This document shows, piece after piece, positions 53,640 to 63,719 of a stretch of DNA of 64,000 nt. A program made the translations under genes and the position numbers. Numbering within the stretch: the stretch's first letter is position 1; every line of letters begins with the position of its first letter. The DNA comes from Lepidostoma basale (taxonomy: Eukaryota; Arthropoda; Insecta; Trichoptera; Lepidostomatidae), in the NCBI GenBank assembly GCA_022606425.2, contig JAHDVF020001030.1, forward strand, positions 545,001 through 609,000. Direction: 5' to 3'. Under the pieces are notes generated by a model. The model saw only the letters and a list, made by a program, of their open reading frames with translations. It ran no database searches and had not been told where the DNA came from.

Positions 53640-54355
53640 TAATATTTAAATAAACGATGTTTTTTAACTACTCCCACTTTAGCATTATTTCGACAGCGAC
53701 CGGTTTCGTCAGGCTCGCTGGCATCGACAGTCTGGTGACACTATTGTAAACTGAGTATTTTATATATAATACATACAGATAAGGGGTGGTAATCGTGATT
53801 CTACATAAAAATAATCTTCAAATATTTATGTAAAATTTACTGATTTTAAATATTGGTATAATATGTATTCAAGACGATCCATATTTAATACAATGGATTT
53901 AAAATTTTATAATAGCTGACAGATTTCTATTTAACGTTAAAAAACTTGGTACTTTTTTTATTATTACCGAATTTAAATAAAATATGTTATAGTTCCTTGG
54001 TCCATAAAGTTGGCATCGCCTTATTCAGTTTTCCCCATCCATATAGCTGCAAAGGTCTGGAATCAAACAAAACAGTTATTCGGCAGTCATCGATTCCAGG
54101 AATACGCTTTATTTGTTTATATTGGGTAAAACAAAGGGGAATAAGCAAACAGTAATTGGTCATTAAGGACTACTTGGTCAGCGATGTTGTACTTGAGCCT
54201 ATTTATTTCTAAAATTTATATTTTATCTATTATAGTTCTTAGTTTTTTGGGCATGAATGTAAATTTTTAACATTTTCAGATGGATTAAACATCGTTTTAC
54301 TTAATTATTATTTCAAACGAACTTTCATCAAGAGATTTCAGTAAAATCATTTGAT
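53640..54355 (-). mobile_element. Penelope-like element remnant, second copy
   Basis: It begins with AATAAACGATGTTTTTTAAC and the GACAGCGACCGGTTTCGTCA hammerhead-like module (minus strand, 53692-53730, CUGUCGA...GAAAC CG GUC). It continues through 3' sequence alignable with 51.98-52.40 kb and the decayed end of the GIY-YIG frame (54120-54290), and closes with the outer arm (AACGAACTTTCATCAAGAGA) at 54300-54355. It is a deleted copy of the same family. Confidence 0.75.
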
Positions 54356-55244
54356 AAATGTAGATATTGGAAAGCTTTCGCATATCATCATTTCATGTCA
54401 CAGTTATCAATGTATCAAATATCAATAATGTCATCCGTTTTCTAAAAATTGTATGATATTAAAGGTATGATAATAAAAATTTTATTAGAGATTTGCATCA
54501 CTTACTAGAAACAATAAATAAACTTGCGAATGTGCAGGAAACATGATTTGCTAGTTATAAGGTGAAATTTTATTACTTCGACGGTGAATCATCTCTACAT
54601 TCTAAAGTATTGAATATTAATGCTATAAAGTACTTATGAATTATTTATAACCGCTTTTATGATCCGTGATATAATCTCTTTTCTTTGAAACTATGTTGAA
54701 GTTTACATTTTTAATAGAAAGACAGAACCTTTTATTTTTACTCTTCAAAGTTCTTTACTAATAGTTGTTAAAAAAACTAAACAGTATCATAAAGTTTAAA
54801 AAATTTTATCTCATGTTACATCAATAAATATGTAAATTATATACACAAGCAAGGCAATATCAAATTACTTTAACGTTAAAGCGTTATCACTGTGCTTCAT
54901 TTCATTAAAGCTTTTGATTTAATTGCAACTGTGTATTATATATTATATATCTATTTTATATATTTTTAAAGTAATTTTAATTTTAAATAAAATTACAAAA
55001 TTATCGGAGTGAGACATTTATAATAACTAAATAAAATGGTGACAAAATCAAAATAACTAATAATTCGTAAATACCAGAAAAAATACGTCATAAATTAAAA
55101 AATGATTTTATTCTGTTTTCGCCGTCAATTCGTGTTGTGAATTCCCATTTGTTTAAATTTAAAAAAAAAAGTGTAAATACAGTGTTTTTTAAAAGTTATT
55201 CAAATAAAAATGGATAAATACGTATGAGAACGTTTCTTTTCTAT
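54356..55244. other. AT-rich interval, nothing recognised
   Basis: No gene or matched repeat. Extremely AT-rich. Confidence 0.4.
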
Positions 55245-55595
55245 AAGTTTTATTATAATTTATAGAAATGACATATTTCACCATTCTATTTTTTCGCCTT
55301 ATAAATGCGAGTTAAACGACCAGGCTATTTACTTTAACCCATGTTTATAAACAAAAACGCGCTTGATTTTTGCTTCTTCTTTTAATAGATCTGATGATCT
55401 GTGATACAGAAATCATATCTCGTCGGATGATGAGATCCAGCTGTCCCTCCATCTCTTAGGCGGTCTTCCAGGTGGGCGGTGTCCGGAGGGGATTTTATAA
55501 GCGGCTTTTGAAATCCCCCCCTCCCCACCGATTTTTGCTACATTTGAAAATACCTAAGAGAGGCGAAACGTGTCATTCAGATAAACTTCTAAAAA
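55245..55595. repeat. hh-F relics around an Rte-d fragment
   Basis: The hh-F left half (GAAATGACATATTTCACCAT, 55265-55285) and right half (AAUACCUAAGAGAGGCGAAACGUGUC, 55550-55576) flank a minus-strand Rte-d C-terminal scrap at 55372-55505 (PPGRP/RWxD-type words, GAAGAAG end). The order suggests the scrap inserted into an hh-F pair. Confidence 0.45.
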
Positions 55596-55815
55596 TCAAA
55601 TCAAATCTATTTATTTCATCAATAGACATTACAAAATGAATTTTTAAGGCATTTATCGAGAACAGTTAAAATAGTATATTGTGTATAGTATACTACCAGA
55701 AACGCATGAGAGATAGTTCGGCATTAGGAAGACAGGATACTCTCCAGAATTAAGAGTATTTTGAACCTACTTTCCTAATATAAACCTACTTTCACTAATA
55801 TGAAAGTCGTCGACG
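55596..55815 (-). mobile_element. CR1-type 3' end
   Basis: It begins with AAATCAAATCAAATC (the complement of the GATTT tail), then the mirror of the 3' UTR words seen at 4.07 and 31.91 kb (CATTACAAA, AAGGCATTTAT, ACGCATGAGAGATAGTTCGG, CATTAGGAAGACAGGATACT). It is truncated near 55815. Confidence 0.72.
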
Positions 55816-55904
55816 AAATTTATAATTATTGAATATGGAGTTTTACATCATAGTTCAAGGAACAATAAAAAAGTGAATATAAAGTGGAAAAAGGGATTAT
55901 GAAT
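55816..55904. repeat. hh-F outer arm
   Basis: The words ATTGAATATGGAGTTTTACA and ATCATAGTTCAAGGAACAAT are the outer arm of hh-F, so the CR1 fragment just before it probably also lies inside that repeat. Confidence 0.45.
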
Positions 55905-56110
55905 AATAATTAAATAAAACGATGTTTTTTTAACTACTTCCACTTTTGTCTTTATTTAGACAGCGACCGGTTTCGCCAGGCTCGCTGGCATCGACAGACT
56001 GGACTGGTAAATAAAGACAAAAGTGGAAGTAGTTAAAAAACATCGTTTAATTTAATTATTATTTAAAATGAACTTCCATCAAGAGATTTCAGTAAAATCA
56101 TTTGATTATC
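55905..56110. repeat. solo inverted pair of Penelope terminal modules (hh-B)
   Basis: The left module (TTAAATAAAACGATG...GACAGCGACCGGTTTCGCCA, CTGGCATCGACAG) is followed after ACTGGACTGG by the mirrored AATAAAGACAAAAGTGGAAG, AAAAAACATCG. Nothing of the protein remains. The minus-strand hammerhead-like motif spans 55959-55998. Confidence 0.7.
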
Positions 56111-56689
56111 TTAAAAAGGGGATTATGAGTTTATAATTACATAATATGTTTATATCGAAAGCAAACGTTTTTTAATATTTATTGTACTTACTTAAAACTT
56201 TTAAGAGCTTCGCAGAACACAATCTGGATGCAGCTCCGCCCGTATATTCGTGGGCACACCCTTGCCCCTCACCCCCAACCCCAGTACCCCAACCGTTCTG
56301 GAGACATACACGCAATGCAACAAATCCCCTATACTATGACCCAAGCAACCAACTGAATCAAAGGATTTCAACTCTTGTTAAAGTTCATCCTATTTGTGGT
56401 CCATTTTTGTTGCGGATATTTCGTATTCTCCGTTAACCCCGACAAAGGTTTTCATGTGAAATCGACGGGATTTAAACTCGCAAAGTTATATTTACTATTC
56501 TACATTCAAAATATTATATCGGTTGTTCCTGTTAATAATATTAAATGAAGAGTAAAACATAAGTTTCTTTAAACCTTTGTTATAATTGAGGGAGAATTTT
56601 TAATTTAAATCAATTTTTAAAAATGTTCAAACGAATGTGTTATTTTAAACGTTTTTAATTCAACGTTTATTTTTTCTTTGTCTCTTTTT
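56111..56689. other. interval without a recognisable gene; C-rich patch about 56210-56440
   Basis: An 84-codon frame at 56182-56436 is proline-rich because of CCCC runs and shows no domain. I would not call it a gene. Confidence 0.35.
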
Positions 56690-56893
56690 TTATACACTTG
56701 GTATTTACAACACTTTTATTAAAAATAAAATTATGTAGACATGTTTTGGACGAACAGTCCTTCTTCAGTAAAGATACATATTTAAAAAATATTATAAAAT
56801 TGTTGTTGTTTACATGATCTGACACATCTATCATCTTAGTAGATCATATAAACAACAACAATTTTAAAATATTTTTATAAATATGTATCTTTA

Positions 56894-56924
56894 CTGAAGA
56901 AGGACTGGTCGTCCGAAACATGTC
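56894..56924 (+). ncRNA. hammerhead-like ribozyme motif, hh-A, canonical core (first copy)
   Basis: It reads CUGAAGA, A, GGAC-UGGUC-GUCC, GAAAC, AU, GUC. All invariant bases are present. The upstream UAUCUUUA and downstream UGUAUA give only four of six stem I pairs. Confidence 0.6.
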
Positions 56925-57097
56925 TGTATAATTTAATTTTTAATAAAAGTGTTGTAAGTACAAAGTGTATAAAAAACAAAAATAGAAAGCAACCATCATA
57001 AAATTGTTGTTGTTTACATGATCTGACACATCTATCATCTTAGTAGATCATATAAACAACAACAATTTTAAAATATTTTTATAAATATGTATCTTTA

Positions 57098-57128
57098 CTG
57101 AAGAAGGACTGGTCGTCCGAAACATGTC
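57098..57128 (+). ncRNA. hammerhead-like ribozyme motif, hh-A, canonical core (second copy)
   Basis: Identical to 56894-56924, one duplication unit (204 bp) downstream. If the region is transcribed as one RNA, two same-sense cores in tandem are the arrangement thought to let short-stem-III hammerheads act as dimers and release a unit-length RNA of about 204 nt. Confidence 0.6.
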
Positions 57129-57239
57129 TGTATAATTTAATTTTTAATAAAAGTGTTGTAAGTACAAAGTGTATAAAAAACAAAAATAGAAAGCAACCAT
57201 CATAACACCACAAAGTATGGCGTATATAGAAGAAAAGTT

Positions 57240-57424
57240 TATTTTTTAAATGAAAGAATCCATAATTTTCGTGGAAACCTACAAACTGATAATTTCTTCT
57301 TTATAAATATGATAATTCTACTTAAACAAGAGAAAATTCTACTTTGGTATGAAACACTTAATTTGGGGTGTGGTATTATTAAAAATAAACCTTTAAACAC
57401 ATTTACTAGTTTTAACACCACTTT
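57240..57424. other. short AT-rich interval
   Basis: Nothing recognised. Confidence 0.3.
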
Positions 57425-57585
57425 ATGTTTTAGTGGCGATGAGGTTCGCAACCCATCACACCGCGTCTCCCGCGGGGCGAAAAGAGAAGGATGGAGTGCG
57501 GCATCAGTAAAACTGTGACAGTCCATTCTTTCTGCCTACCCTTTCGGGGAGATGGCGTGATGGTTAGTTAGTTAGTTAGTAACAC
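57425..57585 (+). mobile_element. short internally deleted Rte-a derivative, copy 3
   Basis: GGCGATGAGGTTCGCAACCC, CGTCTCCCGCGGGGCGAAAA, GGATGGAGTGCGGCATCAGT (5' part) is followed by GTGACAGTCCATTCTTTCTG and GGAGATGGCGTGATGGTTAG (3' part), with a (TTAG)n tail at 57560-57580. The join is at the same place as in copies 1 and 2. Confidence 0.82.
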
Positions 57586-57645
57586 CACTTTATTTTTGTC
57601 AAAACCAACCGGTTTTGCTCCCGCCGGAACTTCGTAAGACTTTTA
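57586..57645 (-). repeat. hammerhead-like repeat, family hh-H
   Basis: The minus strand reads UACGA, AGUUCCGGCGGGAGC hairpin part, AAAACCGGUUGG, a decayed sister of 31.03 kb. Confidence 0.45.
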
Positions 57646-57954
57646 GTTTATTTTGTAAACGTTTTTTAAATCGTTTTTAGGAATAAACTGAATAAGTTAA
57701 GTTTTTTTATTAAAAAACTTTACAAAAATCGTATATTTTCCTAGATATTAAATATTTTATTTAATATGACAAACATCATTCAATTGAAATTCGTAAATAT
57801 TTTTTTTCAAATAATTATTTTTGTAATGTTTTGTAATAAATTTTACACAGTGTAAAAAGGACTTATTTTCAAGAAATTTTTCGTGTTATATTTTGACATT
57901 TATATTTACGACTCCTTATAGAAATCTAAAAGAAACAAATAATATATTTTTAGA
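57646..57954. other. AT-rich interval
   Basis: Nothing recognised. Confidence 0.35.
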
Positions 57955-58110
57955 ATCTTTGAAGGTCGGCCAAGTTAGATGCCGGAAGAATCGACGCGCG
58001 TGTAGGACTCGCTCTATTAATAAGGAGGAAACTGGAGAGTTGTGTCAGGAGAGTTCATTCTCTCTGCCTACCCTTTCGTGGAAACGGCGTAACTGTGTGT
58101 TGTTGTTTCT
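57955..58110 (+). mobile_element. Rte-a 3'-end fragment, (GTT)n tail
   Basis: KVGQVRCRKNRRACRTRSIN, then EETGELCQES, then a short deletion before FSLPTLSWKRR (frameshifted). It ends AACGGCGTAACTGTGTGTTG, TTGTTT. Confidence 0.78.
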
Positions 58111-58839
58111 TAACACATGAAGGTATTAATTGATAAGTGAGTTATTAAACTATTACGCAAGTATTGTACTTCCCTCGAAGACTACTTGTCCCGAACGTTT
58201 AATCCCATTCACCCCTGACTATGATCCTAGCTAATCTCTGTTTGGTTTTTGAGACTCATTTATATTCTATCACCCGCCTTGTTCTGTTGAAGGGAATTCA
58301 TGTGGAACACCACATCGGAGGCCATAATACTTACACGTAGTCGGCTTACTGCCTTTATCAATAATGTCTTTGTGTTGAACCTTTGAAGTTCATATGGCAG
58401 GCATTATTTATGCTTAGCCCATATAAGTTCAACACGGCCCGATACAAATACTCAGATTTCCTTGCTTATGTCTTAAGACGGGATTAGACCCCTCATCCCT
58501 TACCAGTGGGAAACATCCATCTGTGTAGTGCGCATTCTACAACTTCACTCACTCTGTCAACGGAATCGATTCATTTTAGACTTTCCAAATAATATTTATT
58601 CAACTTAAAATATTCTCTATTTTTATATAACTAAGCAACCAGTACAAAATGTGGATAATCCATAAAAGTGACTTAAAGCGTAAAGTTGAAATAAGATATA
58701 AAAGTAATATCCATAATTGAACAATATTTTATTAACTTTATTACACAATACTACATTTAAAATAGGTATAAAATTAAAACTTAAATAATGAAAACAAACA
58801 AAAATTGATACAAAATTTCTTTATTTTTATGTATTTAAT
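58111..58839. other. interval without a recognisable gene; single-copy stretch 58140-58560
   Basis: The region 58140-58560 is less AT-rich. It contains imperfect inverted words (GTTGAACCTTTGAAGTTCAT and CATATAAGTTCAACAC) but no repeat found elsewhere here. Confidence 0.35.
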
Positions 58840-59165
58840 GTGCTTCCACTTGTGTTTATGTTCGATCGGTTTCGGCAGCTTGCTGCCATCTTCTGGTCAG
58901 AAGTACGGGTCTTCTGATCGGCGAGTCTTCATTTCTGTGGTTCTTAGGATACTTTTTGTTCTGATGGTGTCAGCTCTCGTTTCTATTCGATATGTCACTA
59001 TAGGACGTACGCATGTCTTGTAGATTCGAATAATATTTTGTAGATTCGTCATGTACTCGTAGATTCGAATAACTGTATAATATATATTTAGTTTAATTCG
59101 TCTAAGGTCTACGACCGGTTTCGGCAGCTTACTGCCATCTTCTGGTAGATCTTCGATTTAAGACG
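58840..59165 (-). repeat. two hh-C hammerhead-like repeats
   Basis: Two minus-strand cores, at about 58866-58900 and 59112-59147, read CAGAAGA, U, GGCAGC/GCUGCC-type hairpin, GAAAC, CG, AUC or GUC. In hh-C the second base of the first box is A where hammerheads need U4. The second copy keeps GAAAC CG GUC intact. Confidence 0.55.
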
Positions 59166-59390
59166 TAAAAACAAATGTAAATTACTTAAATTTATTTTTA
59201 ATAAAGGAATTTAAAAAATATATTATATTTTATCATTATTTACCATGAACTTTTATAAAGTAATTTCAATCAACATAATCAATATTTTGGAGACTGCAAG
59301 TATCTTCGAAACGTCACCCAAAGAAAATACCAAAACACACAGATATATCTAAGATCCCATAAAACAAGTTTTAATTTTGCATTATTTTCT
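59166..59390. other. AT-rich interval with a possible motif relic
   Basis: At about 59291-59322 GGAGACUGCAAGUAUCUUCG AAACGUC resembles the second half of the hammerhead-like plan but lacks a CUGANGA box. Confidence 0.3.
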
Positions 59391-59597
59391 TCTGCTTCTT
59401 CAAGTGCCCTGTTGGGTCCCCCCAACGTTGGCGATCATCTCGACGAACCTGTCCCTGTCCTGCGCCGCTTGGAACAGCTCCTCCACACTTCGGATGCCAG
59501 TCCACTCCCTGACGTTTCGTAGCCAGGACATTTGTCTCTTAACCTCTCCTTGCATTATTTTGAAAATAACGATATTTCCACGGTAAAAGCCAAACAT
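59391..59597 (-). pseudogene. Rte-c C-terminal fragment
   Basis: The minus strand reads QGEVKRQMSWLRNVREWTGI, then RSVEELFQAAQDRDRFVEMI, then ANVGGTQQGT-stop (at 59400), then GAAGCAGAAGAAG. It is the same lineage as 34.40 kb. Only the terminal 55 or so residues are element-derived; the leading residues of the frame are flanking DNA. Confidence 0.7.
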
Positions 59598-60334
59598 TAA
59601 CTAAAAACACACAATTAACTAAAAATTAATTCATGAATTTAATTTGAATCAAAGATTTAATTTGAGAACCTATAAAATAATTATTCTGTATTACTCGTTC
59701 AACAAACAAAAGTTCCAACATAACCGCCATCGCGAGCACACCTCCTGAATATATCAATAACTAAACATGAACTAATTGATGTGTAGTGTTCAGGTTGTCT
59801 AATTGTTTTTGATTTATTAACTCTGAAATGTTTGATAGCTGAATTTGTAAATAAATATTTCATGCGACGGGTTCAAAACTTCACAATATAAGAGCTTATG
59901 GGCTTTGTTGGTTGTGTGCCCTGTGAACTTTTCGAAAGTATTGTTTAGTTGTTAAAATAACAGCTGCGCTAAAAGTGTTTTATACTCGTATATATAACTC
60001 TTAAAATTATGATTTTTTGAATTTAATAGTCATCGAAGAAATTTTTTTGTATCGAAAATAGTTTAGTTCTATTTAAGGATAAATCTTATATTAAAAAATA
60101 AGCTCTTTAAAAAATATTATTCAAGTTCATAATACACCCACAACCAACAGACCAATAAGTAGTTGATGATGAATCGTAATGTTACATGAAATATTGAATA
60201 CAATAAAAAATTTACCCATTTCATTATAATTTGTTTTAATATGTTCAACAGAAAATCTATTTTCTACACTTTTCTGTTATACAAATTCGTAGTTGTTGAG
60301 TTTTCATTAAATAATTAAAAAAAACTTATCTTCT
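59598..60334. other. AT-rich interval, nothing recognised
   Basis: No gene or matched repeat. Confidence 0.35.
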
Positions 60335-60615
60335 TCTTCCATTATTTTTGTCTTGTCACACCTCCGTGGTGCATAGGGCCTCAAGGAACCTTCTCCACCC
60401 GACTCAATTGCATGCCTGATACCTAACATCATCCCAAGTGAGGCCTGCTACCTTAACGTCGTCCTGCAGGGTTCTTCTCCAGGTGGCTCTAGGTCTGCCT
60501 CGCTTTCTCTTTCCCCTCATAGGAGACCAGTCTAGTGCGCCCTGAGCGATGTAGGCTGGGTTCCGTCTCAGAGTGTGACCGATCCACTGCCATTTGCGTC
60601 TAGCGACTTGTTCTC
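60335..60615 (-). pseudogene. Rte-e C-terminal fragment
   Basis: The minus strand reads QWIGHTLRRNPAYIAQGALD, then MRGKRKRGRPRATWRRTLQD, then DVKVAGLTWDDV, then a broken GWRRFLEALCTTEV part and a GAAGAAG end. It is the tail of yet another RTE-type lineage. A copy in the opposite orientation lies 280 bp away. Confidence 0.7.
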
Positions 60616-60821
60616 AAATAAAAATACTGCATTCAAACATTTTATTCTTATTTCGTCCTCACAAGTAAGATTTCAAATTTATTTACTTGGATTATTGAAC
60701 TTGATAAGACAAATGAAAACATATTGATAATAATTTATTGTGAGATTCCTCACGAGCAGTTAAAGCTGCCCATTTCTGTTTTCCAAATCAAATTTATCAA
60801 TAATAACAGATTTCGTATTTC

Positions 60822-61055
60822 CCAGTCTGCATCGCTCAGGGCGCACTAGACTGGTCCCCTATGGGGGGAAAGAGAAAGCGAGGCAGACCTAGAGCCACCT
60901 GGAGAAGAACCCTTTAGGACGAGGTTAAGGCAGTAGGCCTCACTTGGGATGATGTTAAGCATCAGGCATGCGATAGAGTCGGGTGGAGATAATTCCTTGA
61001 GGTCCTATGCACCACGGGGTGTGACAGGACAAAAAGAAGGAGAAAAAGAACAGAT
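60822..61055 (+). pseudogene. Rte-e C-terminal fragment, inverted copy
   Basis: CIAQGALDWSPMGGKRKRGR, then PRATWRRTL-stop, then EVKAVGLTWDDVKHQACD, then RVGW, ending CACCACGGGGTGTGACAGGA, AAAGAAGGAG. It is about 80-90 percent similar by eye to 60335-60555 read in reverse. Confidence 0.7.
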
Positions 61056-62019
61056 TTCGTTAAGTTTATACCATAATGCTTATACAAACCTTCGTCCATC
61101 ATTTTTTTTATAAAATATCTAAATTTAAAATTCGTATTTTTCTAATCTGGAAAAAACAACGGGAAACCACTCCAGTAACACTCCTCGGGAAATCACTGTG
61201 GTGAGAAAGCGTGGTGAGCGCGTGGTGAGAAATCGTGGTGAGCGCCAACGCCAGAGAGACTTGAAGAGAAGAGAAAAATATTTTACTTATAAGTTAAAAA
61301 TAATACAAAATTTAATTGATACTATTAACTTTTAGGTTTATTTTATTGCATTAATTTAGCGACGATTCCTGCGAGCTTCTTGTATTCTCTGTTACGGCAG
61401 CCCGGATGTCTGGCGATCTAGACATAAAATTTCATTTACCGGAAAAGAATAACGTCACACCGAAACGTTGGTACTACTGCCAGCGTTCTGGGCTATGAAA
61501 TTACAATCTCGCGCCATTATCTGACAGATGGGACGGTTGACCGCCGCAGTTAAACTTTAATTCATTTCGAGATCACCAAGAAGCCCGCAGATTCCATTTC
61601 AATTCAGGAACAAAGTCGAGGGAGGTCAGTGAGGATTTCAAAAACAATACATGATACATATGTGCTTACAAACTATTCACTGTCCCAAAAAATTGAGGAT
61701 TTAAATATTCATTATGATATTTTTCTCTACTGTTTCGTATTGAAAAAAAAAATCTTGAATTTTAATGTTATTATGAGTAATCAGCAACTTCCACATTATT
61801 AGGCTTTGTTGACTTGCATAATTATCAAACCCTTTTCTCTAATAAATCATATTTAAACCTTTATACAATTTAAATAATATAAAATAAAAATAATTACAGA
61901 GAACTAATTATTAATACGAAAGAAAACGTCTATTATCTAGAAATTTAATTATATTATATTACTGTTAAAACTAAAAACACTGACATAATATCACAATTTG
62001 TTTTTATTGATGTTGGCAT
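61056..62019. other. interval without a recognisable gene; GC-richer island about 61170-61640
   Basis: The island contains a short direct repeat (GTGGTGAGCGCGTGGTGAGA, then AATCGTGGTGAGCGC; 61198-61246) and is otherwise single-copy. A hh-F outer arm (AATACGAAAGAAAACGTCTA) lies near 61915-61935. Confidence 0.4.
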
Positions 62020-62205
62020 CATCATCATCAGGTGTTACATAATTATTGTAACACCTGATGATGCCAACATCGGTTAGCGAAACAGCTATCGCTACACTCT
62101 CAGTGTATTAAAAGTAATTGTGGTATTATAACAGTGTTTTAAATTTTAACAGTAATAATGTTGGAGTATCATAGTGTTTCGGCCAAAATAATGGACTTTT
62201 ATAAT
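62020..62205. repeat. hh-D inverted pair
   Basis: A minus-strand half (GTTGGCATCATCATCATCAG, 62023-62042) faces the plus-strand core at 62055-62090 (CUGAUGA, U, GCCAAC...GGUUAGC hairpin, GAAAC, AGCU, AUC). The cleavage triplet is AUC, so stem III is weakened. The hh-D tail (GTATCATAGTGTTTCGGCC) follows. Confidence 0.6.
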
Positions 62206-62635
62206 TTATGTACTTAAATGACTTTTTTTGTCTTTCTAGATATTGAAAATGATTATTCAACATAAGGTGTTCGTTTGAGAAACAATGATATTATAGGTAA
62301 TAAAACGAATACTTAATTAATATTATAATGTCCATCTTCTTTCATTAAAAATATTATAATATAATATAAATGGGTATTTTCAAATATATTTGTAAACTAT
62401 TTTGCAAATAGTATATTATGTTCATTTGTTTGTAGATTTAATGACATTGGTTTGTTATTTTTTCAATAGCAAATAATAAAATAATTAATATTTATTAAGC
62501 ATCTATAAAAACGTCCATTTTTCAGAAGTGTTAATATATGCACCATCAAATGTTCCGTGTTGTAATGCATTTTTGAACTTCTAGTAAACGCACTTTTTTT
62601 TTTAATAAAATAATTTTACATTTTGATTTTTTTTA
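62206..62635. other. AT-rich interval
   Basis: Nothing recognised. Confidence 0.35.
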
Positions 62636-62955
62636 ATTTATACAAATACTTGTAGACAAATACAGGATTTACCCATTACGGGTTAATCATTAAAGATTAA
62701 TTGTATCTCAATAGAAATTATTTGGAAACAGAATATGGTAGTCGAAGCGTTTACAGGACTTATGACCTGACATTGGTTGGGTTAAGCGATCGCTTTGTGT
62801 AATATAACAATCCCCATTCCGCCCTTCTTACGATCACCTCGTCTGACAATTATTATTGGAAGATGTATATATGCTACTACGTTGAGAAACACTTCACATG
62901 TTTTAGTTCAATCTACACTAGCGCCATTCCATTTTGTAGTTTTACGTCACTAGCC
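62636..62955. mobile_element. palindromic MITE, family M, copy 5
   Basis: ATACAAATACTTGTAGACAA, then TTGTATCTCAATAG, then CAGAATATGGTAGTC, then CTTATGACCTGACATTGGTT, then CAATCTACACTAGCGCC. The right arm is incomplete. This copy is uninterrupted where copy 3 holds a CR1 insertion. Confidence 0.65.
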
Positions 62956-63719
62956 GAAAAACGATAAATAAAACTTATTTTTTATTTACATCGTACTCTA
63001 GCATTAAAATGATTCCTTCTTAGCAACCCTTCGAAATGGAAGGAATAAAACATCAGCCACAAAAGTAATGTACGAGTATACGAGTATGTCCCGATTCAAT
63101 TATCGCCGTCTTGCTCCGCCCGGCGCGCGGTGCGGCGCGGGGCGACAAGAGAGACATTCCAGAAGGAGACACCGACGATTTGTCACAATCTGAAATTTGA
63201 TATTTTAATTAAAACCAAAGTTCCGCCCTCACCCGGCCCTCGCCAGCGCGCCGAGTTGCGCTGTTGAACCAATCGTAATTTATTCATGGGATAACTTTGC
63301 AGGCGCGTCAATCCTGAAGGCCCTTTGATACATGTAAAGGCTCAACTTTGAAGGGCTAACAAGCTTGTCTTTGACGTTTACGTCATTTTTTACCAAATTC
63401 AACACGTAAACACTTTTATCCGTAAGCTTATTATCATAATTTGGCGTCTGGTGGGATCCCCGCCGCGGCTATCCACTCGCTGCGATGTTTGATGTGGCCA
63501 TTTACCTAATTGTTATTCTCGCCCTTTCACTTCGCTTAAAAACATATTTTTCAGATGTTTTAACTTTTGAAATATACGTTAAACACCTTTCAAAAATTTG
63601 CATTATACGTACGATTTTTGACATATCAATACATACTCGTATTGATATGTCAACAAATTATTGCTTTTTGTTTAAATTAAGAAACACAATTAGAAGTATC
63701 ATATTTTTTGGTATTTTCA
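62956..63719. other. GC-rich single-copy island about 63080-63490
   Basis: The longest GC-rich single-copy stretch of the window. It has CpG-dense words (CGGCGCGCGGTGCGGCGCGG) and no convincing frame. A 109-codon frame at 63485-63814 runs into an hh-D repeat and is not a gene. It could be a conserved noncoding or regulatory element of a neighbouring host gene. Confidence 0.4.

Larger units (their letters stand above)
56690..57235. repeat. hh-A palindromic repeat with a 204-bp tandem duplication
   Basis: The left arm carries a minus-strand core at 56738-56768 (CUGAAGA, A, GGAC/GUCC, but AAAAC for GAAAC). The centre (TGTTGTTGTTTACATGATCT mirrored by AGATCATATAAACAACAACA) and the right arm, with a canonical plus-strand core, are then repeated: 56794-56997 and 56998-57201 look identical. 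The element ends CATCATAACACCACAAAGTA at about 57216. Confidence 0.85.

Noticed and set aside
56182..56436. 84-codon proline-rich frame
   Set aside because: The prolines come from a C-rich low-complexity patch. No signal peptide, domain or second copy.
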